From Oncomelania hupensis (taxonomy: Eukaryota > Mollusca > Gastropoda > Littorinimorpha > Pomatiopsidae), in NCBI GenBank assembly GCA_036898135.1, contig CM072511.1, positions 25,525,564 through 25,589,563 on the forward strand: a stretch of DNA of 64,000 nt, in the 5' to 3' direction. This document shows positions 24,987 to 37,341 of this stretch, one piece after another. Numbering within the stretch: the stretch's first letter is position 1; every line of letters begins with the position of its first letter. Made by a program: the position numbers and the translations under genes. The notes below the pieces were generated by a model. That model saw nothing but the letters and a program-made list of their open reading frames with translations. It was not told the DNA's origin and searched no databases.

Positions 24987-25816
24987 TAGCTGGTATAGAG
25001 GCTTGACACCACCTCCAGAGCCTTTGGAATGGAAATAAGTGCAGATAAGACCAAAATGATGACCAACAACACCAATGGCATCCACACGGACATCAAAATC
25101 CAAGGCCAATCCCTCAACAAGGCGCATAGCTTCAATATTTAGGAGCCATTATATCGGACAAAGGATCCCGACAGGAAGTCCTCTCCAGGATCGCACAAAC
25201 AACTGCTGCCCTGACAAGGTTGAAACCCATTTGAAAAGACAGCATCATCAGTCTACACTCTAAGGTAAGGCTGCTGCGCTCCCTTGCCATCTCCATCTTT
25301 TTATACGCTTGTGAAACATGGACCCTCACAGCAGATTTCACAACTAAGAATACAAAGCATGGAGATGAGGTGCTACAGAAGACTTCTGGGCATTTCCGAT
25401 ACCCAGCACATCACCTACGACGAAGTCCGACAGACCATCACACAAGCCATTGGACAACACGAAGACATGCTCACAGTGGTGAAAAAACGGAAACTCCGAT
25501 GGTATGGCCACTTCAACCAAGGAAAATGGCCTTGCAAAGACCATCCTGCAAGGTACGGTGCAATGAGGCAGAAGAAGAGGGAGACAGAAAAAGGAGTGAG
25601 AGGACAACATTCGAGAATGGACTGATTTGACACTGAGCCAAGCCATGAGGGTTACTGAGGACAAAGACAGATGGAGTAAGCTGGTTAAACGATCATCAGT
25701 GGTGCCCAACGACTTTCGAGTTATCAGTACAACTTATGTTAATCTGATGAATAAAAATTGATACAACAACGACTTTCGAGTTACAGGATAGGATAGGATA
25801 GGATAGGATAGGATAA
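24987..25816 (+). mobile_element. LINE family A fragment, rearranged 3' end
   Basis: Matches from the QRLDTTS..YGMEISA segment to the (GGATA)n tail, with several frameshifts. The 3' end is partly duplicated: ACGACTTTCGAGTTA occurs at ~25709 and again at ~25769, the second followed by the tail. Confidence 0.88.
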
Positions 25817-25840
25817 TCTCTCTTAATACACATTTTCTAT

Positions 25841-26115
<275 letters not shown>

Positions 26116-26494
26116 CCTTTTGCAATCGCCTTCATCTTTGCCCACTCTTCTAAAGCTCACTCGTGACTATTTTCCTTTGAACCGGTGTGCTGTCAAGTCC
26201 AGGGTGACGCTAATTCTAGGGCCGTAAGCTTTATACCGTGTAATGAGAAAAGCAGTGTGGAAAGCTATTAGACTAGGGTCCTAGGTTGCGCCTCCGGCTC
26301 TATATCCTGAGCACATGGGCCATTTGCAAAAGTTCGGCGCCGGTAGATATTCCTCGATAGCAAAAGCAGTAGACAACATTCAGCCTTACCGTAGTCTACC
26401 TATAATGGAGGTACAAGGGGCATTAAACAAGTAGAATGGATCCGCATTAGCAAAAAGAAAGTGGACCCTAGATCGCGCAGCGGTATACATTCAC

Positions 26495-27513
26495 ATTCAG
26501 TTCTCATCCTCAGCAAGAAATCTCGGCTACATTCTCTCCAACGACCTGTCCCTCAACAACCACATCTCCAACGTCTGTCGCTCTGCATACACGGCCATAC
26601 GCCAAATCAGCTCCTTTCGCCACTATCTTACAGTCCCTGCCACCAAAACCCTAGTCTGCGCTCTCGTCCTTTCTCGTCTGGACTATTGCAACTCTCTCCT
26701 TGCTGGCTCCCCGAAACACATCATTGACAAACTACAAAAGGTTCAGAACTCAGCAGCTAGACTAGTATTCCGAGCAAAGAAACGCGATCACATCACACCT
26801 CTACTACATTCCCTTCACTGGCTTCCTGTGCAAGCACGCATAGAGTACAAACTCTCTGTTCTCTGTCACAACTTCTTCACAGATTCTTGTCCTTCCTACC
26901 TTGCTGATCTACTGTCTGTCTACTCCCCTTCACGCACTTTAAGATCTTCTGCTGACACTCGCACACTCAAGGTTCCCGTCACCCGCACTAAGACATACGG
27001 TCAACGTGCATTCGCTTACTCCGCACCTAAGCAGTGGAATTCCCTTCCCTCCCATATCCGCAACATACAATCAACACAAGCATTCAAAAAGGCCCTCAAA
27101 ACCCACCTCTTCAAACTGCATTATTCAGATTGATTTGTATCCCGCTGCCATTCTCTCATCTTTTGTCTATGTCTGATCCGTAAGTGTATACACGGCTGTA
27201 AATATTTATACTGTTTTTCTTCCTGGGCCTAACCGGGCATATAAATAGCTGTGAATAGGTTCTTGCTATTCTACTTTCTGTCTTTTTTTTAAATTTTTTT
27301 GGGTCATTTGTGTACATAGTTGTAAATAGTCTATTTTTGTCTTTGTTGTGTAATTTATGTACATAGTTGTAAATAGTCTGTACCTTACTGTCCCGTCTTT
27401 TGGTGTATTGTAGCAAAAGTGATGTTTCATCGAGTGCATGTATTTATATGTAATGACTATGTAAAGCGTGGTGAGTCTGGTCATAGGCTGGAGTACCCGC
27501 TATATAAAAATCC

Positions 27514-27584
<71 letters not shown>
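26495..27584 (+). mobile_element. LINE family B fragment (CR1/Jockey-like) with (TTA)n tail
   Basis: An open frame from ~26495 to 27133, with no start ATG until 26828, encodes ARNLGYILSNDLSLNNHISN, VLSRLDYCNSLLAGSPKHII, NSAARLVFRAKKRDHITPLL, HWLPVQARIEYKL and APKQWNSLPSHIRN. This is the C-terminal RT region of a CR1/Jockey-like LINE. A ~380-bp 3' UTR ends in (TTA)n at 27517-27584. Confidence 0.85.
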
Positions 27585-27587
<3 letters not shown>

Positions 27588-30500
27588 CTGCACACAGCCA
27601 TTTGTAGCCTAGTATAAATAGGAAGGATGTTTGCTATCGCGGATCCATTGTACTTGGTTAGCGCCCCTTTGTATGGATGGATGGATGGAAGGGTGCCAAC
27701 AGCGGCGAAACGGGTGCAGATCTTAAACTGTTTATTCCCCACCCCTCGGGACGAACCACACGAGCGCGACATACGCGAGCGTCTATAACGCGTCTCCATT
27801 TTATGTAGATAGTCTACGAACCCCCTGTGGGACAAACGAATATGTAATAGCCTCTCTTGGATCGAAACCATGATAGCGGCAATGGTAGATGGAAGTTCGC
27901 AACTAACAAAATAGGTGGATATCGTTTCCTGTCACTGGTAGATTACCTAGGTAAAAGACGCCAAAACATGTTATAAGAAATTAGAAATGAGCGTGCTGTA
28001 GTATATTCGCTGTACCTGTAACTAATGATTACAGGCATTTAATTAGGCACTACCGTAACTGAAAGCGCTAGGCTATATTCAGTCCATAGTTGTTTTATTG
28101 ATCATGTGGTTATTATTATTATTATTATTATTATTTTTTTTTTTTAAATTAATTTATTATTTTTTCTTTCGAGTTTTAACCTACTATTTTTAGTGGACTA
28201 TAATAATAACCCATTTTCTACGCTTGGTCTGCAGCAAAGAGAAATCTCGATTTAAGGGAGAGAACTACTGGCCTCACATTTCTAGAACGGCGGCAGTTGC
28301 GTCCCTAAAATCGCTGATTTTCTCCTTCTGCCGTAACAAGAAATGTAGGATATCAATTCTTTTTCCACCTCGATTCAATTGGCAAGCACGTTTAAAATCC
28401 CCATAATGTATTTGTTGACTCAACGAATTTATAAAAGCGTTACATTTATTCATAAATGCGTATGACTATGTTGTTATAGAACATATTCTACATCATGTTG
28501 TCGTTCAGTTATGAAGATTTAGATGTAGGCCTTGTTGCCTTATTTCCTCTCAAGATGATACAAGATGATTCACCGTCCTCATTTACAAAAGGAAACTTGA
28601 CATGAGGGCGACCTCATAACATAAACACGTAGCATGACACGGAACACGATTTTAAAGAAAAGAAAAGAAAAGAAAGAAATAAACGGAAATAAAATTCCAT
28701 AAGGTTATTAAAATTAAAATAATTATGATTACAATGAAAATTATGATGGCAGTCGTGAGGATGAAAAAGGGGTGACGATTTTGACCAGGATGTCCATGAA
28801 GACCAAAACACAGTTCCAAAATCGTTAATAAAAACGCAAGGCAAACTCAGCATCTGGTTTTTAATCAATTAAATACCAAACGGGAAATGAATAGCAAAAA
28901 GAATGAAAAATACCTGTCATAATACAAACAGACACAATCAACACATTTATGTTATCTGTGCAATTCAATTTGTTTTGCTGTGCAAATGAAACCAGCCATA
29001 TGTTTCTGTAAGTAATGTGTTTTCTATAGTCTTGTCTAATGTTATCCGCTGTTGTTGTTTTGTACGCTGATGCACTTTAAGCCCCTTTATTCTTTTATTT
29101 ATTTATTTTTAACTGTAATTTTGTGTCTTGCGTAATTGACGCTAACCAGCACTTTTTTACTTGAGCAATACAAAGAATGCTATTTTTGTACGTGGTACAA
29201 GATAGATTATAATCTAAGAAACATTGGGAAAAAAACACCACACCAAAACACTACATCGGCAAGTGCTATCTCAGCATGGACAAACTGAGCAATAGAAGTA
29301 TTCAATATGAACATAACAATTGCTTCCGACATGCACATTTATAGAAATAAGCACACACGTACACATACGTCAGAATATAAAATCCTTGTTTTATAGTTAT
29401 TGTTTTGAGTGTTCCGACTACCAGATTTAAAAATAAATAAATGAGGTACATCAAAATGTCGTTTATGCTTTAATCCACAAAGAAAGTGGTGTCACATTTT
29501 GGGAATTTGTAATTGTAATATCAGAAATGTTGACGACAAAGCTGTTGTAAATTAGCTAAGAGATAAACAGATAGTATTGAACCAAACCTGATGTTAATTT
29601 ACCAGCTCTCTAGGGAAATGTTCGCAGTTATTAAATTAACGTCCTTGAGACGTTCACTCCAGATACAATCAGGCAGAACTCCCTATAAGGAATGTAACTT
29701 AGCCCACTTGGACATCTGACCGGTGTTACTGGACCGCTAAGTAGCCACGCGAATCATATCACTCTTAAATCTACCCTGCATCTCTCTCCTGACACTCGAA
29801 GTTGAGACGTAACAGATAGTGTCCCAGAGGCAGGACAAGAGAACAAAGACGTCCGAGAAAAGGTTCACGTATCCGCGAGAACAAGATGATTGGTCTTTGA
29901 TGACGTAGATATCCCCATACACCCCGCATTAACCGGGCAGTCATATACAAAGTGTAGAACCACGAGGGTCAAGGTTCAAGGTATGAGCAGACTGAAGTGA
30001 AAAAAATCCTCAGCCATCACCAACAGAGTGATAGACTAGAGACGGTTTCACGATTCCCAGAGACTAGAAGTAAGTTAACATTAGTAGATTTCTAGTACTT
30101 TTATGTTTAAATATTATATTGATTGCCATGTATTATTATGTTCATGTTATATGTATTTACAGAAACCGATTGTTTCTGACATGTTTCTGACATATTACTC
30201 GACATAGCTGAGCCTTAAGATTCAGATATCGTAGTGTGCTTATGGGAAACTCGGCAGGTGTCTGATGCTATAGACTCCTTGCAGAGGGCACCACATACCA
30301 ATATATCTGAATAGAATATTGTAGCCAGAGTTCTGGATTTTCCAGCTCAGATCTGGGACGGTTTGTGGAGTCAACGCCCGACTGCTTGCTCCCGTGGAAA
30401 GGAGATCAACTAGAATCTACCTCACCACGTCGGGCCCCGTAGCTACCAGACTCGTCGATCATCCTGAGAGTGACCAGACTCCCTCAGAGTGACCACCCGA

Positions 30501-31428
30501 TTCAAACACTCACAGAAACTGAGAACTAAGTCCTCTCTCAACTGCAACTGATGTCAAAATTACTCGGAACATTATTAAACCATCAAACACATAGAACTAT
30601 TTAGCATATGAGTCTTGCTAAAGAACTTTCTCAGCACATTGAAAAGTTTATAGTTATTAATTACATATAATTAAAGTCATGTTAGAATTTGTGTTGAACA
30701 TATAAAAGTTGAAATCACATACATATGACTGGTGTCATTCTATTTGTATTTTTGTGTGTCCACTAGCTATTCTTCTCTTGAGACCAATTCAATTAGTCAT
30801 TACACTAGCCCAAATCATGTCTTAAAGTGAGCCAATAATACTTTAAAACTTGAGAACAAATATAAATTTTTATGTGACCAAGCACCGTGATATAGTCTCT
30901 CACATCGCTTAGGGATCTTGGTAAAGAACGACTGATAGAGATAACTAAACGCTTAAACTATCTACAGATCTTAATCCCCTTGTAAGATTATCGTATCTTC
31001 TCCAGGATATCATCACAGTAATATCACAGTCGTATGAAACATTCAAGTTATGTCAACAAATCTTTATTAAAATAAAAAAGAAGAAAAAGACATCTGTACA
31101 GCTATTTGTGTCCCGCATTTGAATATATATACATAATGCAATGACATATTATACAAAATAAATACATGCGTAAGTTTTTACAATATACTTGTTATTTTGT
31201 ATGATCGTGGCAGTTTTGCAATTTTAACTTTTCTTTTCCTCCATTGATAGATATTTTATTTCAAAATTTGACCAGTTGTAACAGAATGTCAGTTCTTTTA
31301 TTTAAATCCGGCTGAAATCCGGAGCCACTTGTCAAAAGTTTAAAATATCACATCGAAATGGCGCCGCCAGGAAAGAGAACTCAATCACAATGTTAATGCA
31401 GTATTGAAAAATTCCCAATAGCTGTTCA
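27585..31428. other. 3.8-kb stretch without recognised genes
   Basis: Mostly A/T-rich unique sequence. A 96-codon minus frame (27581-27871) and a 61-codon minus frame (29737-29922) are open, but neither has a recognised domain or clear splice sites. Distant exons of the calpain gene could lie here undetected. Confidence 0.5.
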
Positions 31429-31468
<40 letters not shown>

Positions 31469-31712
31469 GTAATAATAATAATAATAATAATAATACTAAC
31501 AATAATAACATTAAAAAAAATAAAGTTACTTGTATAGAGCTCTTCCCTAAATATATACATCTGTTCAAATACTACTACTACTACTAATAATAAATTAATA
31601 ATGATGATGATGATGATGATGATGCTGATGATGATCATCATAATCATCATAATAATAACATGAAAGGGACTTATATAGAGCTTTTCCCTAAATATATACA
31701 TCTGTTCAAAGC
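31429..31712. repeat. (AAT)n with duplicated flank
   Basis: (AAT)n 31429-31493 and mixed trinucleotides to ~31655. TATATAGAGCT.TTCCCTAAATATATACATCT and GTTCAAA follow both blocks (31531-31568 and 31672-31710), so the unit is duplicated with its flank. Confidence 0.85.
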
Positions 31713-32504
31713 AGCAACATCATTTACATGACATTCTGACTTTAACCTTGGGAGGCCACATTTAGATCCCGTTTTTGGACAGCACCTCAAAGCAGCACTT
31801 TGAGCTGATAATAGCGCTATATAAGAGCAATTCATAATTTTTTTTTTTTAAAGTCACATTGTAATGTTTCTTTGCAAAGTCAAATATCAACAGTAAACTA
31901 TTTACTAGACCACAAGGCCTCCACAGAGTAACATTATCACTGTCATTGGATTGGGTTTGCTTAATTCAGAGATTGTATGCATCCATTTCTTGGTGTGTGT
32001 GAATAATATCTCAGTCAAACGCAATCTGGTAAACGCCTTGGTTGCAATGCTTTGTCTTCTTAAAAAGTCAGAAAATAATTAAGTTGTTTGTTAAATCTTG
32101 AGCACACTTTTTTCTTCCTCAAAACTAGAATTACTCGATCGTCCCTCAGATCACAGCAGAATATCATTTAATTATTAACTTAAAGCCAGAATCAATTGTC
32201 TCTTTAAAAACAAATTCCCATGTAATTGCTTCATTAAAATCAGCATTAGTCGGGTCCGCTCTTATAGATTTAACAGAAAATCGCAGGACTAATAAATTCT
32301 GAGGGAATGTGGAGATACTTGAGCGAAATATCACATGTGATATATGACATAATGTCTTCTAATCACAGTGACATGCATTCTTGTATATCTCTGCCTTCAT
32401 TTTCAAACTCCGGTCTGGTATCCCCTGCGAAGAAATCAGAAAATGTTTTACATAATACTAGTACTACTACTACTACTAACAACAACAACAACAATAATAA
32501 TAAC

Positions 32505-32538
<34 letters not shown>

Positions 32539-33239
32539 GTAATAATATACTACTACTACTAAGTGTATTTATATAGCGCATTACTACATCAATACAGCAT
32601 AAATCCAATGACTAATCATCTGCACCGTCAGCTGCAGAAACAAATAGGTCTTGTCAATGTTGACTCCTTTTAAGCTAATGTATCGATTATAAAGGACCAA
32701 GTTCTAAAGTTCATTTGATAATTTTGTTTAGAAGCTTTGAAACAGTTGTAAAAGCACAGATATCAAGCAATAAGTGTGACGTTTCTTATTATGACTTAAA
32801 AAAAGCGAAAAGGCGAGGGGGTGAGAGGGGGCGGAGGGGGAAGGGGGAGGGGGGAGGGGGTTTCCATTGTTTGTGTCTTTCAAAACGAAACTAGATGTCA
32901 AGCCATTCATAAGTATTTTCAGACACTCACATACACAGCCGAAAAAATACTTATTTTCAAAGGTGTGGCGGTGTTGGGGCGCGGCTTTATTATAACGAAA
33001 CAAAAGGAAACAAGAAAAGGATAGGCCAAGGTCTGAAGTATCTGCAAACCAAATACTATCAAAAATCGGATAAGCCAGTGCTGTGTTTAGAAAAGCCCAA
33101 AAAATGTTTAGGAATTTGTATACACTGTGACCTTTAACCTTTGACAATGTACAAATAAGCTAGGAGTGATGAATAAATGAATGAATGAATAATTTATAAA
33201 GCGCGTAAATATCTCCACGCCGACGGGCATGATCGCAGC
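31713..33239. other. Repeat-derived and unassigned DNA
   Basis: Contains the compound microsatellite at 32457 and, from ~32885, a sequence like the 5' part of family E (CAAGCCATTCATAAGTATTT). No gene. Confidence 0.55.
32457..32565. repeat. (TAC)n/(AAC)n/(AAT)n compound microsatellite
   Basis: TACTACTAC, AACAACAAC, AATAATAAT, then TACTACTACT, followed by TATATAGCGCA. Confidence 0.9.
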
Positions 33240-33710
33240 TTAGCAGTAATGAAAGTATCCTCAAAGTAAAAACGATGAATTTCGGGTCAGTTATTCTTGA
33301 GATAAAGGCAAAACATGTGTTTTAAACATGAAAGTGAAATTCGGAGAGACGAATAGACAACCGAACTGGTACAGAAGGATGGCCCTTAATCTGAAGAACA
33401 TTAATACCAAAACCCCAACCCAAATCCCTTTAGCCGTTTCCGAGATATTGAGCAAAAAGTGTTTAGCAACAAAATGGACCCCGTGACCTTGACCTTTTCG
33501 TTATAGCAACTATGACGGCACGGGAGGCGGGCCACTAACCTAAGTGATATTCCTATGAAGTGTGGCCGAAATCCTTTAAGCGGTTCTTGAGACATGGCTT
33601 TGAACGGATGGATGGACGGATGGACCGACCGACCGACATTTGGATCGTTCTGATTTTCCCTGTCTATTTCAAAGTACTTTGCACATAAGCCTGGAAATAA
33701 AAAAATAAAA
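33240..33710. repeat. Interspersed repeat family E copy
   Basis: GAGATATTGAGCAAAAAGTG, TTTAGCAACAAAATGGACCC, GTGACCTTGACCTTTTCG, then (GACC)n GACATTTGG.TCGTTCTGAT and TTTCAAAGTACTTTGC. Shared with 21330-21660, 54170-54450 and 58660-58830. Ends just left of the last calpain exon. Confidence 0.75.
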
Positions 33711-33720
33711 ATAAACTGAC

Positions 33721-33941
33721 GTGATATTGACAGGAGCAGAAGATTTCACCACCATAGCAAAGTTCTTCTCTTCCCCTGGCTCATTGAGGTGTAGTAGCAT
33801 TGTGTACTGCCCAGGATGGAGGAGATAGTTCGAGTCCACGTCCCAGCCCTGAACAAACTTGGAATCGTCTCCGGTGATATCTTTAACGGCCGCATCGTAC
33901 TTGGAGTAGATTTGGTCAATGTCCATAGGTGCATCACCGCC
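33721..33941 (-). CDS. Calpain-like exon, end of second C2L domain
   Basis: Acceptor TTTAG at 33942; the proposed donor is GTCAGT (33715-33720). Encodes YLLHPGQYTMLLHLNEPGEE then KNFAMVVKSSAPVN, the G.Y......P..E..F...V.S ending of a C2L domain. If that donor is not used, the frame runs on to a stop at 33669-33671 and this would be the last exon; the splice version leaves a two-base overhang and implies further exons to the left that I could not identify. Confidence 0.8.
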
Positions 33942-34266
33942 CTAAACAATCAGAACATGTCATCAGTGTATCCGTTCAATGAAAATTTAGCTGGGAAGAG
34001 GTGGGGTACGCGTTTTGCGATTAGGCTACTAGGGAGAGAGTCTGATCTTGCTTGAACTCTGACGCCGAGCTGCCGCCTTTGGTGAAGGTAGAACCGATAA
34101 TTATATTTGAAATTGAAAGCTTTCAAAGTTTGCCCATGCGTCAACCAACTTTGGTTATGGGAAGGATGCTTTGCTATAAACCGAAAGCATCAAATTCCAA
34201 AATTCAACTTGCTTCAAACACATTTGAATCCCTTCAAATATTTCGGGCGCGTTGGGTTTACTGCTA

Positions 34267-34273
34267 TGTAATA

Positions 34274-34337
<64 letters not shown>

Positions 34338-34388
34338 TACTACTACTGCTACTGCTACTGCTACTGCTACTACTACTACTACTACTAA
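34267..34388. repeat. (AAT)n/(TAC)n compound microsatellite in calpain intron
   Basis: (AAT)n to 34337, then TACTGC and TAC units. Lies 49 bp from the 34437 exon. Confidence 0.95.
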
Positions 34389-34436
34389 GAATAATAATAA
34401 TAGGTGTAAGAAGACGAGCGTAATTATTCGACTTAC

Positions 34437-34507
34437 TGTGAATAGCCTGTATCCGACAGCAAGTTGTGGCTGCGAGTGCTCTTGCATCACATGTAATGCA
34501 ATCATCG
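34437..34507 (-). CDS. Calpain-like exon, second C2L domain
   Basis: 71 nt; acceptor TATCAG, donor GTAAGT. Encodes ALHVMQEHSQPQLAVGYRLF, the strand plus GY.LF pattern of C2L domains. Ends in phase 0. An (AAT)n / (TAC)n microsatellite sits in the following intron at 34267-34388. Confidence 0.85.
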
Positions 34508-35285
34508 CTGATACAATAGAAACAAACAAAAAATAAATGTAATGAATACATGAAAAGTGCCTAATTATTTATTTATTTATTTATGTATTTATTTATTTAT
34601 ATAATAACAGACTCATTTATAATTAGATACATCGTCGATGATAATGCCATAATCAGTTCGTACAGTACATTTCTTTTATTTTTTGTAAATAAAATGATTA
34701 TATACATTCATAAATCTAAACCAAACATTCACAAAAGGTGTCCAAAAGTTCTTAAATCCAGAATTCTACTTACGATGTAAAGTATTTTCAATTATGTTGA
34801 CAAAGGTCACATCGCAAGATGAGTATTTCTGCCTATTTTGCTATAGAGACTCGTATAGCGCGACGGACACACATAAAGTTTGATATATAAATTTTGTTTA
34901 GAGTTCTTAATTTTGTTCTTTTAATTAAAAAAAAAAAAATTAATCTAAACGTTTAAATTAATGTCTTTTTTAATTTTTTTTAAACATTTTCATTTTAAGA
35001 TTACTGTCAACAAAACGTACAGTAATAAATATTATACAGTATTATAGTTCAGAGCGTTGTTCCAGCTCAAGAGCTCCTGAAGGCAAAACGTAACTATAGT
35101 AAAACAGAACATATGAGAACGAATACAATCTTGCTGACTGGGCAGATAAGTCGGTTGCTAGCACGCAATTGAGAAGTTGAACTTTCTTCCAACAACAGTG
35201 TTCATGTTATGACAAATGCTGTAAAAAACAAAATTACATATAGCAGTATGTAGGGATGTAATTTGAAAGAGTAGAGAAATCTCAC

Positions 35286-35405
35286 TTGGTGACTGGACAG
35301 AAAAGACGTACTGAGGGTTGCTGGCGTGAGAGTCTCGGTGACTAACTTGCCCTCCGGCGTTGCCTGCAGCGTTGGACCAAGCTCCGTACTCTGTCTGACA
35401 GTAGG
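35286..35405 (-). CDS. Calpain-like exon, start of second C2L domain
   Basis: 120 nt; acceptor CTACAG, donor GTGAGA. Encodes YGAWSNAAGNAGGQVSHRDS then NPQYVFSV, a second G.W...AGG...NPQ module. Its two leading bases complete the codon left open by the 53553 exon, so the reading frame is conserved across the Polinton-bearing intron. Confidence 0.9.
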
Positions 35406-35774
35406 CTGTAGACAACACCAACAATGCAAAAGTCTAAGGGCTTAAAAAAAAATTCTATCGTGCATGCAAAAGCAGCGTGCATGTTACGTAGCTAGTGCCA
35501 TATAAGACCCAGTCAAAGATTAGGGGAACAGCAGGGTTTGCAATATAAAACAACCCAACTTCAAGAAAATGGAGCACACTGCGTAGCAGAGACGGCCGAG
35601 GCTTACGTCGCCTGGTTGAGTTTGAGAGATTACTCTTCAATCGCGAACCCCGCCAAATATGCGAATGGTGTTAGTTCTAGTTGCACTTTCTAATTTTTGC
35701 CATAATACAAGCGCTTTAGCAGCGGCATCACCACATATGCCCGATACTTCTACCTACTGCTTGCCTTCAACACC

Positions 35775-35996
35775 AGAGAGAGGAAAAAGGAGAGATGACC
35801 GACAACACGCTCCGTGATGTTGAATAATTATAATATATGCTCTTTTAAGCGTCTTAAAATAAAGATAAGAATGTCTTTAGTTTAATGTATTCTATGTGGT
35901 GCCCCTACGACTTCCGAGTTAGGGGATAGGATAGGATAGGTACATGCACCGTGCAGCCTTAAGACACACACACAACAAACACGGGCGTACACACAC
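35775..35996 (+). repeat. Left terminal inverted repeat of the Polinton
   Basis: 222 bp, identical by eye to the reverse complement of 51816-52037. It starts AGAGAGAGG and ends in a (CA)n run, after which the two copies diverge. Positions 35895-35940 match the 3' end of the LINE family found elsewhere in the window (GTGCCCCTACGAC...GGGATAGGATAGG). Confidence 0.95.
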
Positions 35997-36323
35997 ACAT
36001 TCTAAAGCGCGCACAGTCACAGCAAGGATATTGATTTTTTAGACATGTAAGACCACAGCGTTGTTAGCGTTTGGCCGTCACACACGCACGCTATACAAGC
36101 GCAGTTTTGACACACGCTGGCTGTGGCAAGTAAAAATATTAGGTGACGTAATTGTTCTCGAATCGGAAGGAAAGAACGTCCTCTCCCAGCGTTCTGTAGT
36201 AGTCATGATTTTAAGGTCAGAGACAGCTAGGCTGTGTTGCATACAAGACGTGTGTTAAACTAGGAGTGTTTTTTTAAAAGGTGCAAAGGTTTGTCATTAA
36301 ATTCTCCATTGAATTCTTTCAGA

Positions 36324-37121
36324 ATGTTAAACATTGATGATGATTATGAACTATCTTTGAAGCAAGAAACAGACTCTATTACAGAAGACAGTCAAAATAT
36401 TAATATTGTTACTGAAGAATTTCAAGAAATGAGTTTGTCAGACGATAATACGGTTATATCAGCTTTAGTCGGACCGGCACCCCCGGTTTATAGCTGTTCA
36501 ACAAGTTTGCCTTCAAGATATACTAAAAAACAACTGAATGCCATTCAAGAACATAAAAAATATCATCAAGACATGGTAATTTATTTGGAGTGTGTAGAAA
36601 ATGAAGATGATGTTTGTGAACCACCTACAAAACCTAAAACTAGCCTTGCCTTTTTACAAAATAAACAGGATAAACAAACAATTAAGACAGTTAAAGAAAT
36701 GGATACGTTTCTTCAATCATGTTCTAGAGAACCAAATGAATGTAACCTCAACTATGAACAGCTTTTAAAACATGCTAACTCTGCAGATGAAATGGCTGCG
36801 TTTGTTAAATTAGCCATTTCTGAACAGAAGAACTCAAAATCAAGAAATTTAAGTCATTCTCTTTATTTGGGAAAATACTTTGAGATGTTATATGAACAAG
36901 TACAGAAAGAAAAAAAGATTAAATGGAGCGAGTACTTGAGGCAAAATAATCTTTTAAACCATTCACAGGCCAGTTTACTGAGACAGTTATCTAAACAATT
37001 TTGTCATTTTAAAAAATTTCATTGTTTGAACATATCAATTACTGAGTTGAAAAAGCAATCCGATCTTATTATAAAATATATGAAGGAAGATTCATCTTTT
37101 GCAGAGAAGTGGACAACTTAA
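36324..37121 (+). CDS. Polinton protein of unknown function, weak DUF3102-like C-terminus
   Basis: A 265-residue protein starting at the first ATG (36324); the frame stays open upstream but only with a TTG. The first ~100 residues are acidic and look disordered. The C-terminal ~90 residues are basic and helical, with the pattern GKYFEMLYEQV...WSEYLRQNN...SQASLLRQLSKQF..F...L.IS..EL. That resembles phage DUF3102-type helix-turn-helix proteins (a short W-containing helix, then a recognition-like helix, then a leucine-rich helix), which suggests nucleic-acid binding; this is inference from pattern alone. It is the leftmost gene, next to the left terminal repeat. A hammerhead-like motif begins 108 nt after its stop codon. 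No cysteine-protease signature is present. I do not recognise a named Polinton family. Confidence 0.75.
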   Translation: MLNIDDDYELSLKQETDSITEDSQNINIVTEEFQEMSLSDDNTVISALVGPAPPVYSCSTSLPSRYTKKQLNAIQEHKKYHQDMVIYLECVENEDDVCEPPTKPKTSLAFLQNKQDKQTIKTVKEMDTFLQSCSREPNECNLNYEQLLKHANSADEMAAFVKLAISEQKNSKSRNLSHSLYLGKYFEMLYEQVQKEKKIKWSEYLRQNNLLNHSQASLLRQLSKQFCHFKKFHCLNISITELKKQSDLIIKYMKEDSSFAEKWTT

Positions 37122-37229
37122 TCAAATGTATTGAGGGGAGCTGCGTGTGTGGAGATTTTTCTTGACACCCCCCTATTATTATTTTTTAGAATATATAGTT
37201 AAAAACACGTCACACAACAACACTAGCAA

Positions 37230-37290
37230 AAGCTGTCAACAACTGTTGCTGTTGTTCTGATGAGACCCTACAGCAAGGGCGAAACAGCTT
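37230..37290 (+). ncRNA. Candidate type III hammerhead ribozyme
   Basis: All core positions of a hammerhead are present. Stem III is AAGCTG (37230-37235) with CAGCTT (37285-37290). U16.1 and H17 are T and C at 37236-37237, so the predicted cut follows 37237. Stem I is AACAAC (37238-37243) with GTTGTT (37251-37256), closed by a 7-nt loop. The CTGATGA core is 37257-37263. Stem II begins with the G-C pair 37264/37280 and continues as CCCT/AGGG with one bulged A at 37265. The GAAA core is 37281-37284. Stems I and II are closed and stem III is open, which is type III topology. It is on the same strand as, and just downstream of, the 36324-37121 gene, so its mRNA could carry and cut itself at this motif. 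Activity is untested; the bulged A may weaken stem II. Confidence 0.72.
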
Positions 37291-37341
37291 CTTTTTAAGT
37301 CTACATTTAATTTTCATAGCTCTAGTGTAAAACAGAACGAA

